From Nilaparvata lugens (lineage: Eukaryota > Arthropoda > Insecta > Hemiptera > Delphacidae), in contig NC_052505.1 in assembly GCF_014356525.2 (NCBI RefSeq), positions 1,632,405 through 1,696,404 of the forward strand: 64,000 nt of DNA, in the 5' to 3' direction. A model generated the notes under the pieces. That model ran no database searches. It had not been told where the DNA came from and was given only the letters and a program-made list of their open reading frames with translations. Positions within the stretch are counted from its first letter, which is position 1. Each line of letters opens with the position of its first letter. A program made the position numbers and the translations under genes. This document shows, in pieces, positions 1 through 10,252 of this stretch.

Positions 1-417
1 CAGTAGACCTCACGCAGTATTCTCATCCACAAGTACCTGATTGAAATTATAGACCTTATAGAAATACAGCGATAGACTGGCTTCTCCACACATCTGTGTA
101 ATCACTTGTCAGCTGATTTATAATGAATTTATTCTATAGTCTGATTTTTACTCTAATATTGGCGTATGAAGGAGGCTCTTTTTTTCCTTTTATATTATCC
201 TTGAAATGCAAAATTTCCAAAAACCTTGTATATACGTCGACGCGCAATTAAAAAAGGAACATACCTGTCAAATTCCATGAAAATCTATTACCGCGGTTCG
301 CCGTAAATGCGCAACATATAGCCTAAACATTTAAATATTCAAACATTTAAACATTTGAACATTAAGAGAAATGCGGAACCGTCGACTTGAATCTTAGACC
401 TCACTTCGCTCGGTCAA
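1..417 (-). mobile_element. Helitron-like non-autonomous element, family A, truncated by window edge
   Basis: One of about a dozen copies of a roughly 410-bp element. Written in the orientation used here it runs TTGACCGAGCGAAG...GTTCACAGAACTACTAG. This copy is reversed, so the CTAG end lies beyond the window start and the TTGACC end is at 417, followed by T. It interrupts a copy of the Tc1/mariner-like MITE (family B) that continues to the right. Internal landmarks shared by all copies are a GCGCATTTACGGCGAAACGCG block, a GTCGACG block and a TGATTACACAGATGTG block. No protein is encoded. The Helitron assignment rests on A^T target sites and the CTAG end, not on a RepHel gene. Confidence 0.7.
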
Positions 418-587
418 TTAAGATGGGATATTTTGTTAATTAATTATTAATTCTATATTGTTAAAAAACGATCTGGCAAACAGAGCTAAGCAAGAAAGAG
501 ATAGCGCACTTTAGTCTTTATTGAATGATCGACAAGGATAACAATACCATTGCTAATCACTGTCATTATAACATGCACCTCACTATA
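418..587 (-). mobile_element. TIR MITE family B (Tc1/mariner-like), partial
   Basis: Right part of a family-B element ending in a copy of the terminal inverted repeat (reverse complement of TATAGTGAGGTCCACGTTAT, slightly degraded). The left part was displaced by the Helitron-like insertion at 1-417. Related copies are at 15578, 17363, 30463, 33369, 57890, 60528 and 61050. Confidence 0.65.
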
Positions 588-597
588 GAGAATCTAA

Positions 598-759
598 AGG
601 TACGTACAGATATACGCGCCACGAACAAGAACAATTCACTTTTAATCAGCTGATTATATCTGTTTTTACAGAAACGGTAAGATACAAATATAAAAAGCTT
701 GGCATCAGCTGATTAAAAGTGAATTGCTCATGTTCGCGGCGCGTAAAGTGTACGCACCT
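598..759. mobile_element. Palindromic MITE family C with TAA target duplication
   Basis: About 162 bp that is mostly two long inverted arms, starting AGGTACGTACAG and ending GTACGCACCT, with CGCGCCACGAAC/GTTCGCGGCGCG and AATTCACTTTTAATCAGCTGAT repeated inverted inside. TAA flanks both sides (595-597 and 760-762). The same TAA flanks occur at two other copies (28740-28904, 58918-59154). A 3-bp TAA duplication is known for PIF/Harbinger elements, so that superfamily is the best guess. There is no coding capacity. Confidence 0.7.
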
Positions 760-1583
760 TAATGTATACTGGAGTAGATACATAACATGCACTTCTTCTA
801 GACTGGAGAAACCGATGTTTCATTTTTCCATGAAACGTCCTTTTCATGTTCGAATAAGGATAATTCATTACTTTAGTATCAATGATAATGAGTAATAATT
901 ATGATAATTCACGTTTGATGTCGTATTACAACATGAAATCCAGTTCTGGGAACGCTGATCCAATAGAGCTATCAGAGACCAGAGACTAGCAAACGTCGAG
1001 TGCACCACAAAATATGATCGTTCAAAGCAATTCAAAGACCAACAAAACAATATTCAAACGCTGAAAAAGTGACTGAATTTTTAGTCCTGCTACACATGTA
1101 AAAATGCATCGCGGGTGGATAGAATCAGAAGCTACACAGTGTAATCCGCGCGAATCCCCTGATAATGGTGGTAAGAGATTAACGCGACCCCAATTATAAC
1201 TGTTCTCTTTCATGATATTCAAATTCTTTATGACTGTTGGCGTGTTTTTTCCGTGCATTCAGTTTTTCCACGGGTTTAAGCTGGATACAAATTGGTCGCA
1301 CCGTTTTCGAACCGATTGAATTTAATGTTATGACAAATAATATAATGTGGAGATAATTATTGTGTGGTTTTATATCACTTCACAGGCTATGAAAATCAGC
1401 TGATTATTATTATTCTGTCAACAAGTTGATTTCTGATTATATTTGAATATCGGAGCACCGAGCTTCGCTCGTTATTCATTTATCAACGTTTGATAAACCG
1501 AACACAATTCTTTAAAATGATTAGGGAAGTACTAATATGCACAGCCCGAAATTGGTTTTTCCCGAATTTTTATTTATACACTA

Positions 1584-2153
1584 CTAGTAGTTCTGTGAAC
1601 AGTAGACCTCACGCAGTATTCTCATCCACAAGTACCTGATTGAAACTGTAGACCTTATGGAAATACAGAAATAGACTAAATCTCTCCACACATCTGTGTA
1701 ATCACTTGTCAGCTGATTTATGATGAATAGAATTGATGGTGATGTTGTGAAATCTCTCCATGATAAGAAAACAAAGATATTGTCAAATTTCACTAAAAAT
1801 GTATTGTTTATAAACAGACTGTTTTAAAGTTTTTAATAAATTTTTAGTGAGATTTGACAATATCTTTGTTTTCTTATTATGATGAATAATTCTATGGTCT
1901 TATTTCTACTCTAATATTGGCGTATGAAGGAGGCTCCTTTTTCCTTTTATATTATCCTTGAAATGCAAAATTTCCAAAATCCTTGTCTATACGTCGACGC
2001 GCAATTAAAAAAGGAACATACCTGTCAAATTTCATAAAAATATATTACCGCGTTTCGCCGTAAATGCGCAACATATAAACATAAAAACATTTAAACATTA
2101 AGAGAAATGCCAAACCGTCGACTTGAATCTTAGACCTCACTTCGCTCGGTCAA
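1584..2153 (-). mobile_element. Helitron-like element, family A, inserted in element F
   Basis: Ends are CTAGTAGTTCTG on the left and CTCGGTCAA on the right. The empty site is visible elsewhere in the window as TATACACTATAAATAG (reverse complement at about 41122-41140; near-identical at 20255). Here it reads TATACACTA, element, TAAATAG, so the insertion lies between A and T with no target duplication. At 570 bp it is longer than its relatives because a palindromic insert sits at about 1730-1880. Confidence 0.8.
1730..1880. mobile_element. Small palindromic MITE nested inside the Helitron-like copy
   Basis: Two arms of about 38 bp, beginning AAGAAAACAAAGATATTGTC near 1764 and ending in the inverse near 1880, are separated by about 45 bp. 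It sits where other copies read uninterrupted TGATTTATGATGAATAATTC, and ATGATGAATA is present on both sides, consistent with a target duplication of about 8-10 bp. No related copy was seen elsewhere in the window. Confidence 0.5.
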
Positions 2154-2282
2154 TAAATAGTCCAGAAAGTAGGTTATGTTCCATTCACTCGAATTCAGGT
2201 TCAATTTTCTATTCAAACATTTGAAAACAAAAAAATTATAATTTAGATTCTATACAAACCAAATTGAATAACAAAATAACAC

Positions 2283-2537
2283 CATAGAGAAATAATAGCA
2301 TAAGTAGATATCCCATGGCATAGGGCGTTTATGTCACAACTTTTACTGTTATCTGAAGCCGTAGTTCTTTCCTGTGAAGCTTTATGATGATGGTAGTCTC
2401 TCATATTGTGCCGTTCATACACTCTTACCCGGTCAAAACAGTAAAAATCAACAATAATCGGCTTGTGATAACAGTAAAAGTTGCGACATAAACGCCCTAT
2501 ACCATGGGATATCTACTTACGCTATTGTTTCTCTACG
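2283..2537. mobile_element. TIR element family D with 7-bp target duplication
   Basis: Terminal inverted repeats start CATAGAGAAA and extend through a CATCCCATGGTATAGGGCG-type block near both ends. Both sides are flanked by ATAACAC (2276-2282, 2538-2544), and the empty site ACAAAATAACACTCAC is present in another copy of the host element near 20360. A second full copy (38077-38379) is flanked by GTTATAC. The superfamily is not identified; 7 bp is an uncommon duplication length. Confidence 0.75.
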
Positions 2538-3149
2538 ATAACACTCACCAATCACTTGAAATTGTGAAAAATAATGATCAACTTTGAAAACTATGATATA
2601 CTCTAGTTTAGGAGGATTATCATGTCATGTCAACAAATCAGATTATGTTGATCAAATCGATTAAATTGTCTAGCTAGATAAAATTTCTCGCTGATTGACT
2701 ATGATTACACAGCTGGAAATAATTATGTCTCTCTCCCACACAGGCACACGCATCTTCTATTATCGAGAGATGACGAAATTATCATCTGTTTTCCAAGTAT
2801 GAATCATCCTTTTAATGTCGTTCAGCGAGTTTTCCAAAGAATGAGACCTAGTGCAATCGAATCTTTATATCATCAACCTACTATGTTCCGAATTTCGTGA
2901 AAAACGTTAGAGCAGTTTTCGAGATCCGTAAAACATAAATAACCAGATATAAAAATAGCCAGATTTATACAGAAATTGCTCGCTTAATATAATAGGATTT
3001 GTAGGCGACATTATTTCAATTGAAGAGAATGATTGAATGTATGAATTAAAGTTCTTTGTAAATGTTTGAACTAAAGTTGTACTGGAGTAACTTCTATAAG
3101 TTACTGGAGTAATTAAAGGTGTAACTTGCACTCCTTCCAGACTGAGGAA

Positions 3150-3365
3150 ACTGATTTATAAATTATTATTTAACGAAAATCCTAAATAAATGCTGCAAAT
3201 CACCCCGAAGACCTCTGCTACTGCAGACATTGACAATAGGGCTAACAGCTAGATGGAAATTCGATGAGAACTACTATCCAAAAATTAGTTGCCAGCCCGG
3301 GAATCGAACCCGGTACCCCCCAATTGCCAGTCAGGAATGCTTACCTTTACACCAAACTGACAATC
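3150..3365 (-). mobile_element. tRNA-derived SINE
   Basis: On the minus strand the head contains a Pol III A box (TGGTGTAAAGGTA, 3342-3354) and a B box (GGTTCGATTCC, 3300-3310) at tRNA-like spacing, closed by GCCCGGG on the 3' side. The body continues as ATCGAATTTCCATCTAGCTG and ends near TTTCGTTAAATAATAATT. A headless copy of the same body is at 18947-19075. I do not assign an anticodon because the anticodon arm does not fold cleanly and the sequence is fused to a non-tRNA body, so this is a retroposon rather than a tRNA gene. Confidence 0.7.
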
Positions 3366-3414
3366 TCTGGATAGCAGCGCTCATTTTATACAAAGCCATA
3401 GCGGCCAACCAGTT

Positions 3415-3510
3415 GCAGATGGAATTAAATAGAAAATGCATTTATTCAAATGCTAATTATATATTATTAAGCATTTGAATAAATTCATTCTCTATTAATT
3501 CCATCTGAAA
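3415..3510. repeat. AT-rich inverted repeat next to the SINE
   Basis: A palindrome of about 90 bp: GGAATTAAATAGAAAATGCA...CATTTGAATAAATTC with arms meeting around 3462. The block GCATTTG-TTCAAATGC recurs beside SINE-like copies at about 16750, 18925 and 36990. Confidence 0.5.
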
Positions 3511-4365
3511 CTGATTTATATTTTATATATTCCATAAAACGTCCTTTCCTGGTTCGAGTAAGGATAATTCTTCCAGACTGGAGAATCCAATGTATTCTTT
3601 GTATATTCCATTATATGGATTCTTTCCTCTCCCGAGGACATAACGATTTGTTCCTTTTCCCCGAGTAGGGATAATTCGCCGAGCAAATATCAGGCCTATC
3701 GATGGCAGATCGATCTCTATTTATTTTCGTCATGTTATGAGACTTAGAGGGATTTGGTGCAGATATTGGCTCCACCACTACATCCAGCCAACTTATCGCG
3801 TAACTTTATAACATCTGTGGAAATTCTCACGTAGCGGACGGGTTTGTCACAGAAGCACTTTGTGTTTTGTTTGGATTGGCTGTCTCTAACACCAATTCTT
3901 GCCGGCAAAAGTTTGTCGTCTGGTAACAAGATGACTTTTAGCGATATTTAAGATGACTTCTCCTGCCGTATGGAGCCTGTTGTGATAGAGATGTTGAGCT
4001 GACTTGAGTCGAGTCTACTTCCTTGAGAAAGCCGACCCGTCAAAACAAATTCAATAATATCATGGAGAAGAGGTAGTATAAGAAGATATCCATGGTATAG
4101 ATCGTCATGTGGATTGAATTGAAAAATATCAATCTTTCTTGAGATTCTCTGACAAAAGTCCTAGTGTAATTGGTTTGAGACTGTTTAAAAAGTTACCAAA
4201 ATGTTTATATGCCCCATCATGTCATAATCTGTCAGCACCATAGACTATTCGTGCCTCAATCCTTTCACTTATCTAATCTTTTCCTACTCCTTGTCCTGTC
4301 TTCAACCTCTTTTATTCTCATTCTACACCTCATAGACTATTCTTGCATTTCATTTATTATTACCT
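3511..4365. other. Non-coding stretch without recognised gene
   Basis: It contains degraded repeat fragments only, including a CATGGTATAG piece of family D near 4060-4105. The short open frame at 3744-3929 on the minus strand has no recognisable motif. Confidence 0.4.
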
Positions 4366-6352
4366 TGTAACATATAAATCTGGGTAGATAAAAAGCCCTA
4401 ACAGAAACAGTAATAGGTCTGAAATAAAGTAACTGGCTAATATCGCCAAATAGATAATAACTAAGATAAGATAGCATCAGCTTGTTCTGGCTAAATGGTA
4501 CAAGAACCTAAAAAGGATTTGAAGGAAGTTTATTGCTCATAAATAGATTATTATATAAAATATTTGAAGATTGAGGTTATGTACATGTATTCACGGATCG
4601 GTGACCTAGAGATCGATCAAACCGAAGAACGTAGAATCTGACCAAAACCCCTTGGCAGAGCTTTATTGCAATCAGATGGTGTGCAATATGAAAAAACACC
4701 CGTCCACGTGGCTAATTATTAGGTAGCATGGAATTAATATTAATGTATAGAATATTAACTAGCATGCAAAGAGCATAAATAAAAAACCAAATAAAAATAA
4801 TTTAATGTATTCAGGAATAAGAGTTACCAGGCGCATGAATACCGAATAAAATTTGCATGCACCAATAGTAAAACGGCAGTTAATAGGCGGCAACTGTAGG
4901 CCAGTTCAAAAATATTTCTATATATTTATATAAATGTACTAGATTTTGTGTTAAAATTTGTGTAATCTATGTTATCGATATGGCTCGAATGCAAAGAAAT
5001 TATTAATCATATAATCTAAGCAATATTTTGGTATTTTTTGTAAGATCTATTTGAACCTAAATGGCGGAGGACTAAGATATTTAAATTTTATGCTAATTTG
5101 AAAGTCGGAAAGAGGATCTGTAAAACTTGAGAAGGAAGAACCAGCACTCGCCAGCCAAATGCCACCATAAGAGGACCCCAAATATTTTAGAGCGAAGTAC
5201 CTTACTAATGATTTTGTAAAAGTTAAAGTTAAAGTAAATTATTAAATTTCTTAAAAGACTTCGTGATGCTATTGTGAAGCAGAAGTCATTTTTCATTTTT
5301 AATTAAATTTATAACCCCTTGGAGGAGACGATTCCGGCTACCATATTCCGGACCACATGGAGTTGGATCGACATCGGCGGCTTACAAGAAGATTTTCGAC
5401 ACGTGAGTGATTAAATTTGAATTAGTGATGGGCGCCCTAGTGCTTCGAATAATCTGATGATCAAAGCTAGCTCGCCGAAAGGGTTTTATTATAAATTGAG
5501 AAATTAATAAGAGTAATACTTGCGCAAGTAAAAATTAGTATTAAAGGTATTTAATTGAAAGAAAAATATAGATCAATATTTTAGAAATTTCTATTTAATC
5601 AAAGAAGTACGAAATCTAGGCTATCAAACATATGCATACAATATTTAATTTTTTGCAATACAATTTGCGATAATTTATTATAGTTCTAATTCACTAGATG
5701 AATGGCTCTACCTATTCCGTCAGGTGCCGAATCTTGCACCCTGAGATAAAAAATGTATATTAGATACAATAAATCTACTAAATACTAGAGATTTTAATAT
5801 AAATATATATTTGGATTATTAGTGGCTAATTTATCAAGCTGATCTTAGAGCACATATTTTTGATTGAATTATTCAAGTCGACAAGTATTAGCAAGCGCAT
5901 ATCGCAGCTACATGCAACAGAATGCATATGATTTTAAGATAAAGGCACATGGTAATGATTCGTGCCATAAATCTAGAATATAAAGTTAGCCTGTGATATT
6001 TTATTGATTTCAATTATTGTTCTATTTTTATATTATATTTTTTATCGCTCTATATATATATTTTTTGCCTCGATTGATCTTTGCATTATTTATGTAATAT
6101 ATGTATGACTTTCATGGTGTGCAATTTATTTTTTATTCCTCAACACTATAGTATAAGTATCATTATATATATATATTTATTATTTATTGAATTACAAGAG
6201 TTATTGGAGAAGCCCATATCTAGGCCTATCAAGATTTTTTAAGACTGAATACTATTAGAAAACCACGACCTAATTATATTAAATCTCATGCTTTACCGAC
6301 TGATGCCAAGCAGGAGGCTAATCGTTATTTAAATATAAAGAATAACGTGACA
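4366..6352 (+). mobile_element. 5' long terminal repeat of a non-autonomous LTR retrotransposon
   Basis: Starts TGTAACATATAAATCTGGG and ends ATAACGTGACA, so it has the TG...CA ends usual for LTRs. Two other copies define it: the truncated 3' LTR at 11229 and the solo LTR at 55660-57647. The 5' and 3' LTRs differ almost only by single-base indels, so the insertion is young or recently homogenised. An LTR of about 1.99 kb is long. Downstream of CA I see no clear tRNA primer-binding site. A reverse-strand frame of 67 codons (5093-5296) occurs in the other copies too but looks like chance. Confidence 0.9.
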
Positions 6353-6886
6353 CAAAGACATGTCGTACCAACGTGGGACTGATGATGAGAGCCAAGCTCA
6401 TTGAATAATTATTTGAAATTAAGTCAATAACCATATTGAAAATTATAGATAACTTATACGAGTTGTGAGGAAAACTGGCGAAGGAAAATTTGTATTACTT
6501 TTTGGGGAAACAAGAGCTTTAAATAGAGAGAAATTATATGTTTTAAAGAAAATTTTATATTATTAGTACTGTGAAAAATTACATGTTTATAAAGAGAGAT
6601 TATATTTTATAAGCCTAAACTGCTATTACTTTCTAGTCAAAATATATTAGGTGTTTAAGCCGGTGGAAAATAAGTCGCAGCCTGTAAACTAGCCAAGAAT
6701 AAATCAACAAAACATTGGGGGCGCTAGAGCATTGTAAAAAACTTAAGTATAAATACCTTGTTGTAAGAGTATCCAAACACTTTACACATCACTGTTCACT
6801 GTAAGTCCCGGTTTGTGTCTCTTTTTTAAGCATCTTCGCTTATCATTTTTGTCACTGTTTAATTAGCATTTATCATATTTGACATA
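6353..6886 (+). promoter_or_regulatory. LTR element leader with possible internal promoter
   Basis: Untranslated leader between the LTR and the first gag ATG. TATAAATA at 6748-6755 is followed by TCACT at 6789 and 6796, which resemble insect initiators but are farther than the usual 30 bp. A TTGGGGGCGC string near 6714 resembles the start of tRNA-complementary primer sites of other retroelements but lies about 360 bp from the LTR, so I do not call it a PBS. Confidence 0.3.
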
Positions 6887-7294
6887 ATGAATCACACTCC
6901 CGCAAACTCTGAAGTTTCATATATGTACGGCGGTTGCACAGATCCCACTTTGTCGACTCCAAGCACATCAAACCCCACCACGGTAGATGCCAATACGCCA
7001 CGAGAAAGGGAACCAGGAAGCGTCGGGTCGATAGTCTTCGATCCACCAGGTCTGCAACCTCTATCATCCACTCGAATCGACGCCGCTGACACACCATTGA
7101 ATCAACGGATAGTAGAGATCAACTTTGAAGGGGGCGAGGAGCAGCCTGCCGAACCCGCATCTCCAGAGGCCGAGTCACATCTGAGCAAACAAAGTCTATT
7201 TTCAGTCACAGAGCTAGATCCTTTTCAAAAGGTAATGATGGAACAAACTAGCAGTATGTTCAATATTATGCTACAAAAACAATGGACAGAATGA
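6887..7294 (+). CDS. Gag-like N-terminal region (frame 1 of a broken gag)
   Basis: 135 residues from an ATG at 6887. The sequence is rich in Pro, Ser, Thr and Glu with no known domain, as is common for N-terminal Gag extensions. It overlaps the next frame by 13 bp. The frame change occurs around an A5 run (7275-7279), and both frames read sensibly up to that run, so a single-base indel (mutation or assembly error) or a programmed shift would join them. It is the first open frame of the LTR element internal region. Confidence 0.6.
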   Translation: MNHTPANSEVSYMYGGCTDPTLSTPSTSNPTTVDANTPREREPGSVGSIVFDPPGLQPLSSTRIDAADTPLNQRIVEINFEGGEEQPAEPASPEAESHLSKQSLFSVTELDPFQKVMMEQTSSMFNIMLQKQWTE

Positions 7295-8412
7295 TGCAGG
7301 AGATTAAAAAAGAGAATGTGGAAATGAAAGAGGCAAATAAGCAAACAATGGAACAGGGCATGAAAGAGACAGCGGGCGCTATAAAATCAGTAGAACGACG
7401 GTTGGATACTATTGAGGCTAAAGTAGAGAATCATAGGGAAGAATTAAAAGCAATGATAAATCTACAGAAAGAAAGTCAGGATAAAGTTACGGCAGGATTA
7501 TCGGAAAGGTTGGATACGGTTACATGTGAGCTCAACGAAAGGATAGATAACCTAACCATACAAATCACTACACCCATTCAGGATATAACCAATAACATTA
7601 AGGCCGATTGCCACCAAGAAATCCACAAACAAATTACCGTTGCCAATCAAACATTAACAACTACAGTTGACAAAAATATTAACAGTATTAAAGAAATACA
7701 AAATAAACAGATTAATATGTCCACAAAAATGAACCAACTGCAAGGTAGCATCAATCAAAATACTGAAACCTGTAAAGCTTTAAACGGAACTCTACTAATT
7801 CAAAAATCCACTCTGACTCAATTAAATCAAGAAGTAAACGCAAATAAAATTACACATAATAGTCAATGGCAGATAACACAGGAAAAAATAACAGCATTAG
7901 AAAATCATATTCAACAACGACCTCAAGGGATTCAAACAGACAACCTCAACGTACATAGTATATTACAAGGACTAGGAAAATTTGATAATACTGATCGCCA
8001 TTTGCAACCTCAACCATTCATTGATCAGATAAAATTAGTACAAACTCTTGCACCTACCTCTTGGAATTTTTGGCGTCTTCGTTTGACTAATTTATTGATT
8101 GGCGAACCCCTGATGTTCTTTCGGAGTAGAGCCCATGAATTTACATCATTGGATGAGTTTGTAGCTGTCTTCCTGGAACAGTATTGGAGCAGAAGTAAAC
8201 AGTTGGACGTGCTAGCGGACATCATATCATGCGAGTTCAACCCTAACTTAGACGGTGCATGTACCACTTTCGTCACTGCCCTACAGTTTAAAAATTCTCA
8301 ATTGAGCGAGCCCATTAATGAATCGGCATTAGCAAGTATTATTTTAAAGAAGCTACCGTATCAAGTTAGAATGGCACTCGCCACACACCCATTACTGATT
8401 GCAAGCAGCTGA
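7282..8412 (+). CDS. Gag-like polyprotein, coiled coil plus capsid-like domain
   Basis: 376 residues. The first about 200 residues are Glu/Lys/Asn/Gln-rich with repeating hydrophobic positions, predicted coiled coil. From about residue 225 the frame has the look of retrotransposon Gag capsids: a Phe-Ile-Asp-Gln helix, a Trp-x2-Trp pair (SWNFWRLRLTNLL), an Asp-Glu-Phe-x5-Phe helix with EQYWSRSKQ, and a late ILKKLPYQVRMAL helix. This pattern matches the retrotransposon gag family; I cannot place it in Ty3/Gypsy or another clade without a search. It ends at TGA 8410-8412, after which the C-terminal part resumes in another frame. Confidence 0.75.
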   Translation: MDRMMQEIKKENVEMKEANKQTMEQGMKETAGAIKSVERRLDTIEAKVENHREELKAMINLQKESQDKVTAGLSERLDTVTCELNERIDNLTIQITTPIQDITNNIKADCHQEIHKQITVANQTLTTTVDKNINSIKEIQNKQINMSTKMNQLQGSINQNTETCKALNGTLLIQKSTLTQLNQEVNANKITHNSQWQITQEKITALENHIQQRPQGIQTDNLNVHSILQGLGKFDNTDRHLQPQPFIDQIKLVQTLAPTSWNFWRLRLTNLLIGEPLMFFRSRAHEFTSLDEFVAVFLEQYWSRSKQLDVLADIISCEFNPNLDGACTTFVTALQFKNSQLSEPINESALASIILKKLPYQVRMALATHPLLIASS

Positions 8413-8441
8413 TTAATCATTTATATGGCATACAGTCTGCA

Positions 8442-8894
8442 ATGGCAATATCAAACCACCGCTCAGACCAGAGATACGCATCAAATCAACATAATTCAAA
8501 ATTTAATCAGCATAACAGCCAAAAATATGAACCGGTATCATATGATCGCTACCGATCTGCTCCTCAATTTGAACGCCGCTATGAGCACAGGCAAAATGGT
8601 AATTGGAATAATGAAAAATTTCAAAATCGTACAACCAACCACTATGCCCAGCAGAGCAATCGTAGGAATCACTATGATGGCCGTGATCGATTAAACTCAC
8701 ATAATAATCACACACAAAACAGTTACAACAGAAATTATAAACCGCCACCTCAACAAGTAAGTACAAATTATACACTAGCACATGCAATAGGATTGAATCA
8801 ACAAAAAACCCGGAACCCACACCCAACGACCCGCCACCAGATATACAGAAAACTACAGCTAATAAACCAGGACTATATGATACCCCCGATATAA
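8442..8894 (+). CDS. Gag-like C-terminal basic region (third frame)
   Basis: 150 codons, rich in Asn, Arg, Gln, Tyr and His (for example NHRSDQRY and QNSYNRNY). This composition suggests nucleic-acid binding, but there is no CCHC zinc knuckle. The sense continues directly from the capsid-like frame across a frame change near 8405. Around the A6 run at about 8803 the reading appears to pass on into the frame of the next entry, so this is a third piece of one decayed or error-bearing gag. Confidence 0.5.
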   Translation: MAISNHRSDQRYASNQHNSKFNQHNSQKYEPVSYDRYRSAPQFERRYEHRQNGNWNNEKFQNRTTNHYAQQSNRRNHYDGRDRLNSHNNHTQNSYNRNYKPPPQQVSTNYTLAHAIGLNQQKTRNPHPTTRHQIYRKLQLINQDYMIPPI

Positions 8895-10252
8895 CAAGCA
8901 CAAGCTCAAATGAAACAAACCAAGAAAATCAAGATATTTCAACATCATACACCACCTTTAGAAATGATTTACCGAAAATATTATTAGAAGAACCGAAGCC
9001 AATACAAGACAGCCTACCGCAAAAAACCGCCGCCCACCATGCACCAAAAACCAGCCGCAAGCATCAATCCCTACTAAGCATCCTGTTCCCTACCGAAGAT
9101 CTCTTACCACCGGCGAACACCAACAGCCACCAGGATCATGCTATAATTCAGGAGTTGGTGAATACAAAACAAATTGAAAATGTAACAGATCCGCCCACAG
9201 AATCTATGCACCCATATCATCGTACCCCACTGAAGCGGACCAAGGACCCCAAGATGGAAGAACGAGAGGACGGACTACCGGACAAGAGGAGCGACCAACG
9301 AAAGGCCCGGAGACGAAAGCGCCCGAGGACACCCAGCCGACATCAGGACAGAGAGGACGGCATTCGGGAGAGCATGCACCGCAAGGCCCGGAGGCGGAAG
9401 AAGCGACGAAGGAGGAACCACGCGCGCGCATACCGGCCGCATGCACGGTTCAAACGCCCGAAGAGGACACCGGACCGACACCGAGGAGGACAGGAGCGGA
9501 CCGACGGCGTGCATCCGCGGCACATACGCTTCAAGAGAGCCAATCAGCGATGTGACCGGCAAAATGGATATAATAATTGGAACAAAAATGGAACTGGTAA
9601 CAAAGCAACTATGGATTCATGCCGGGAAAGTAATGGAGTGGACTACTTATGGAGATATATTAAGGATAAACGGTGTTTGAGAAGAATGGAAGCAATAAAA
9701 AGTAATATAAAGAAAATGAAAGTACCTGGATATTATGCTATTGAAGAGATAATAAATGTTTTGTTATGGTGTTTAATATTTGTTATGATGGCTGTGATAA
9801 TATTGAAAAGTGATGCTATAATTAAGACAATGTTATTGTTGAAAGAATTTATTAGTGTTGATTGGAAGTGTTATATTATTGAATTGTTTATTATGATGAT
9901 GAAGCCTAATAATGAATTTAAGTGGAAAGTATCGGATGAAGATGATTGGAAGCTTTATATTATAAAGTCGTTTATTGGTGTAACTAGAATTATAAACAAT
10001 GCCACTAAAGTGAAATTATCGAGACTCAATGGAATAAATAGAAATAACAAGGAAGAAAACAGAACCAGATCAAGGAATTGTTTTAAAAGATACACAAGAT
10101 ACCGGGGTTTTAAATTTATGATGAAAAAATTATCAATAGGACAGCCTCACAAATCAACAGCAGATAACCTAGCCAGCCTACAACAGCTACAAGCAGAAAA
10201 CCAAAAGATACGGGAAAGCCACGAAATTTCTACAACACATCACAGAATTTGA
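8741..10252 (+). CDS. Long open frame of unknown function in the LTR element
   Basis: Stop-free for about 504 codons from 8741; the first in-frame ATG is at 9206 (348 residues). The early part is Pro/Thr/Asn-rich. Residues encoded by 9230-9560 are extremely Arg/Lys-rich, and this stretch is much more GC-rich than its surroundings. Then comes a hydrophobic segment (NVLLWCLIFVMMAVIIL, about 9752-9805) that could span a membrane, followed by a basic Asn/Lys-rich tail. None of the protease, reverse transcriptase, RNase H or integrase motifs is visible. In the GC-rich part the +1 frame (to TGA near 9551) reads as a more ordinary Pro/Glu/Thr-rich protein, so the true frame may switch. Function unknown. 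Confidence 0.4.
   Translation, partial: TATSTSKYKLYTSTCNRIESTKNPEPTPNDPPPDIQKTTANKPGLYDTPDITSTSSNETNQENQDISTSYTTFRNDLPKILLEEPKPIQDSLPQKTAAHHAPKTSRKHQSLLSILFPTEDLLPPANTNSHQDHAIIQELVNTKQIENVTDPPTESMHPYHRTPLKRTKDPKMEEREDGLPDKRSDQRKARRRKRPRTPSRHQDREDGIRESMHRKARRRKKRRRRNHARAYRPHARFKRPKRTPDRHRGGQERTDGVHPRHIRFKRANQRCDRQNGYNNWNKNGTGNKATMDSCRESNGVDYLWRYIKDKRCLRRMEAIKSNIKKMKVPGYYAIEEIINVLLWCLIFVMMAVIILKSDAIIKTMLLLKEFISVDWKCYIIELFIMMMKPNNEFKWKVSDEDDWKLYIIKSFIGVTRIINNATKVKLSRLNGINRNNKEENRTRSRNCFKRYTRYRGFKFMMKKLSIGQPHKSTADNLASLQQLQAENQKIRESHEISTTHHRI

Larger units (their letters stand above)
1447..2998 (+). mobile_element. Hairpin-headed element F, interrupted by two insertions
   Basis: Begins with ATATCGGAGCACCGAGCTTCGCTCG, in which CGAGC-TTC-GCTCG is a perfect hairpin, and ends GCTCGCTTAATATAATAGGA. 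An uninterrupted copy of about 740 bp is at 20113-20852. This copy is split by a Helitron-like element (1584-2153) and by a 7-bp-TSD TIR element (2283-2537). The 3' part carries the phrase AAATTTCGTGAAAATCGTTAG followed by ACATAAATAACCAGATATA units, a tail style seen in many insect dispersed repeats. No protein is seen. Confidence 0.6.

Noticed and set aside
3284..3360. A genuine tRNA gene
   Set aside because: A and B boxes are present, but the arms do not fold into a full cloverleaf and the body continues as SINE; another body copy is dispersed at 18947.
5093..5296. 67-codon antisense frame preserved in three LTR copies
   Set aside because: The copies are nearly identical DNA, so preservation is not evidence of selection; the third copy has frame-changing indels.
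6353..6400. tRNA primer-binding site right after the 5' LTR
   Set aside because: No TGG-starting match adjacent to the LTR end; TGGGACTGATGATGAG lies about 20 bp away and I could not assign it to a tRNA.
8503..8901. 132-codon antisense frame in the gag region
   Set aside because: Shadow of the Asn/Gln/Tyr-rich gag C-terminal frame on the other strand.
9204..9562. Three minus-strand frames of 66-95 codons
   Set aside because: Caused by GC-rich composition with few stops; no recognisable motif.
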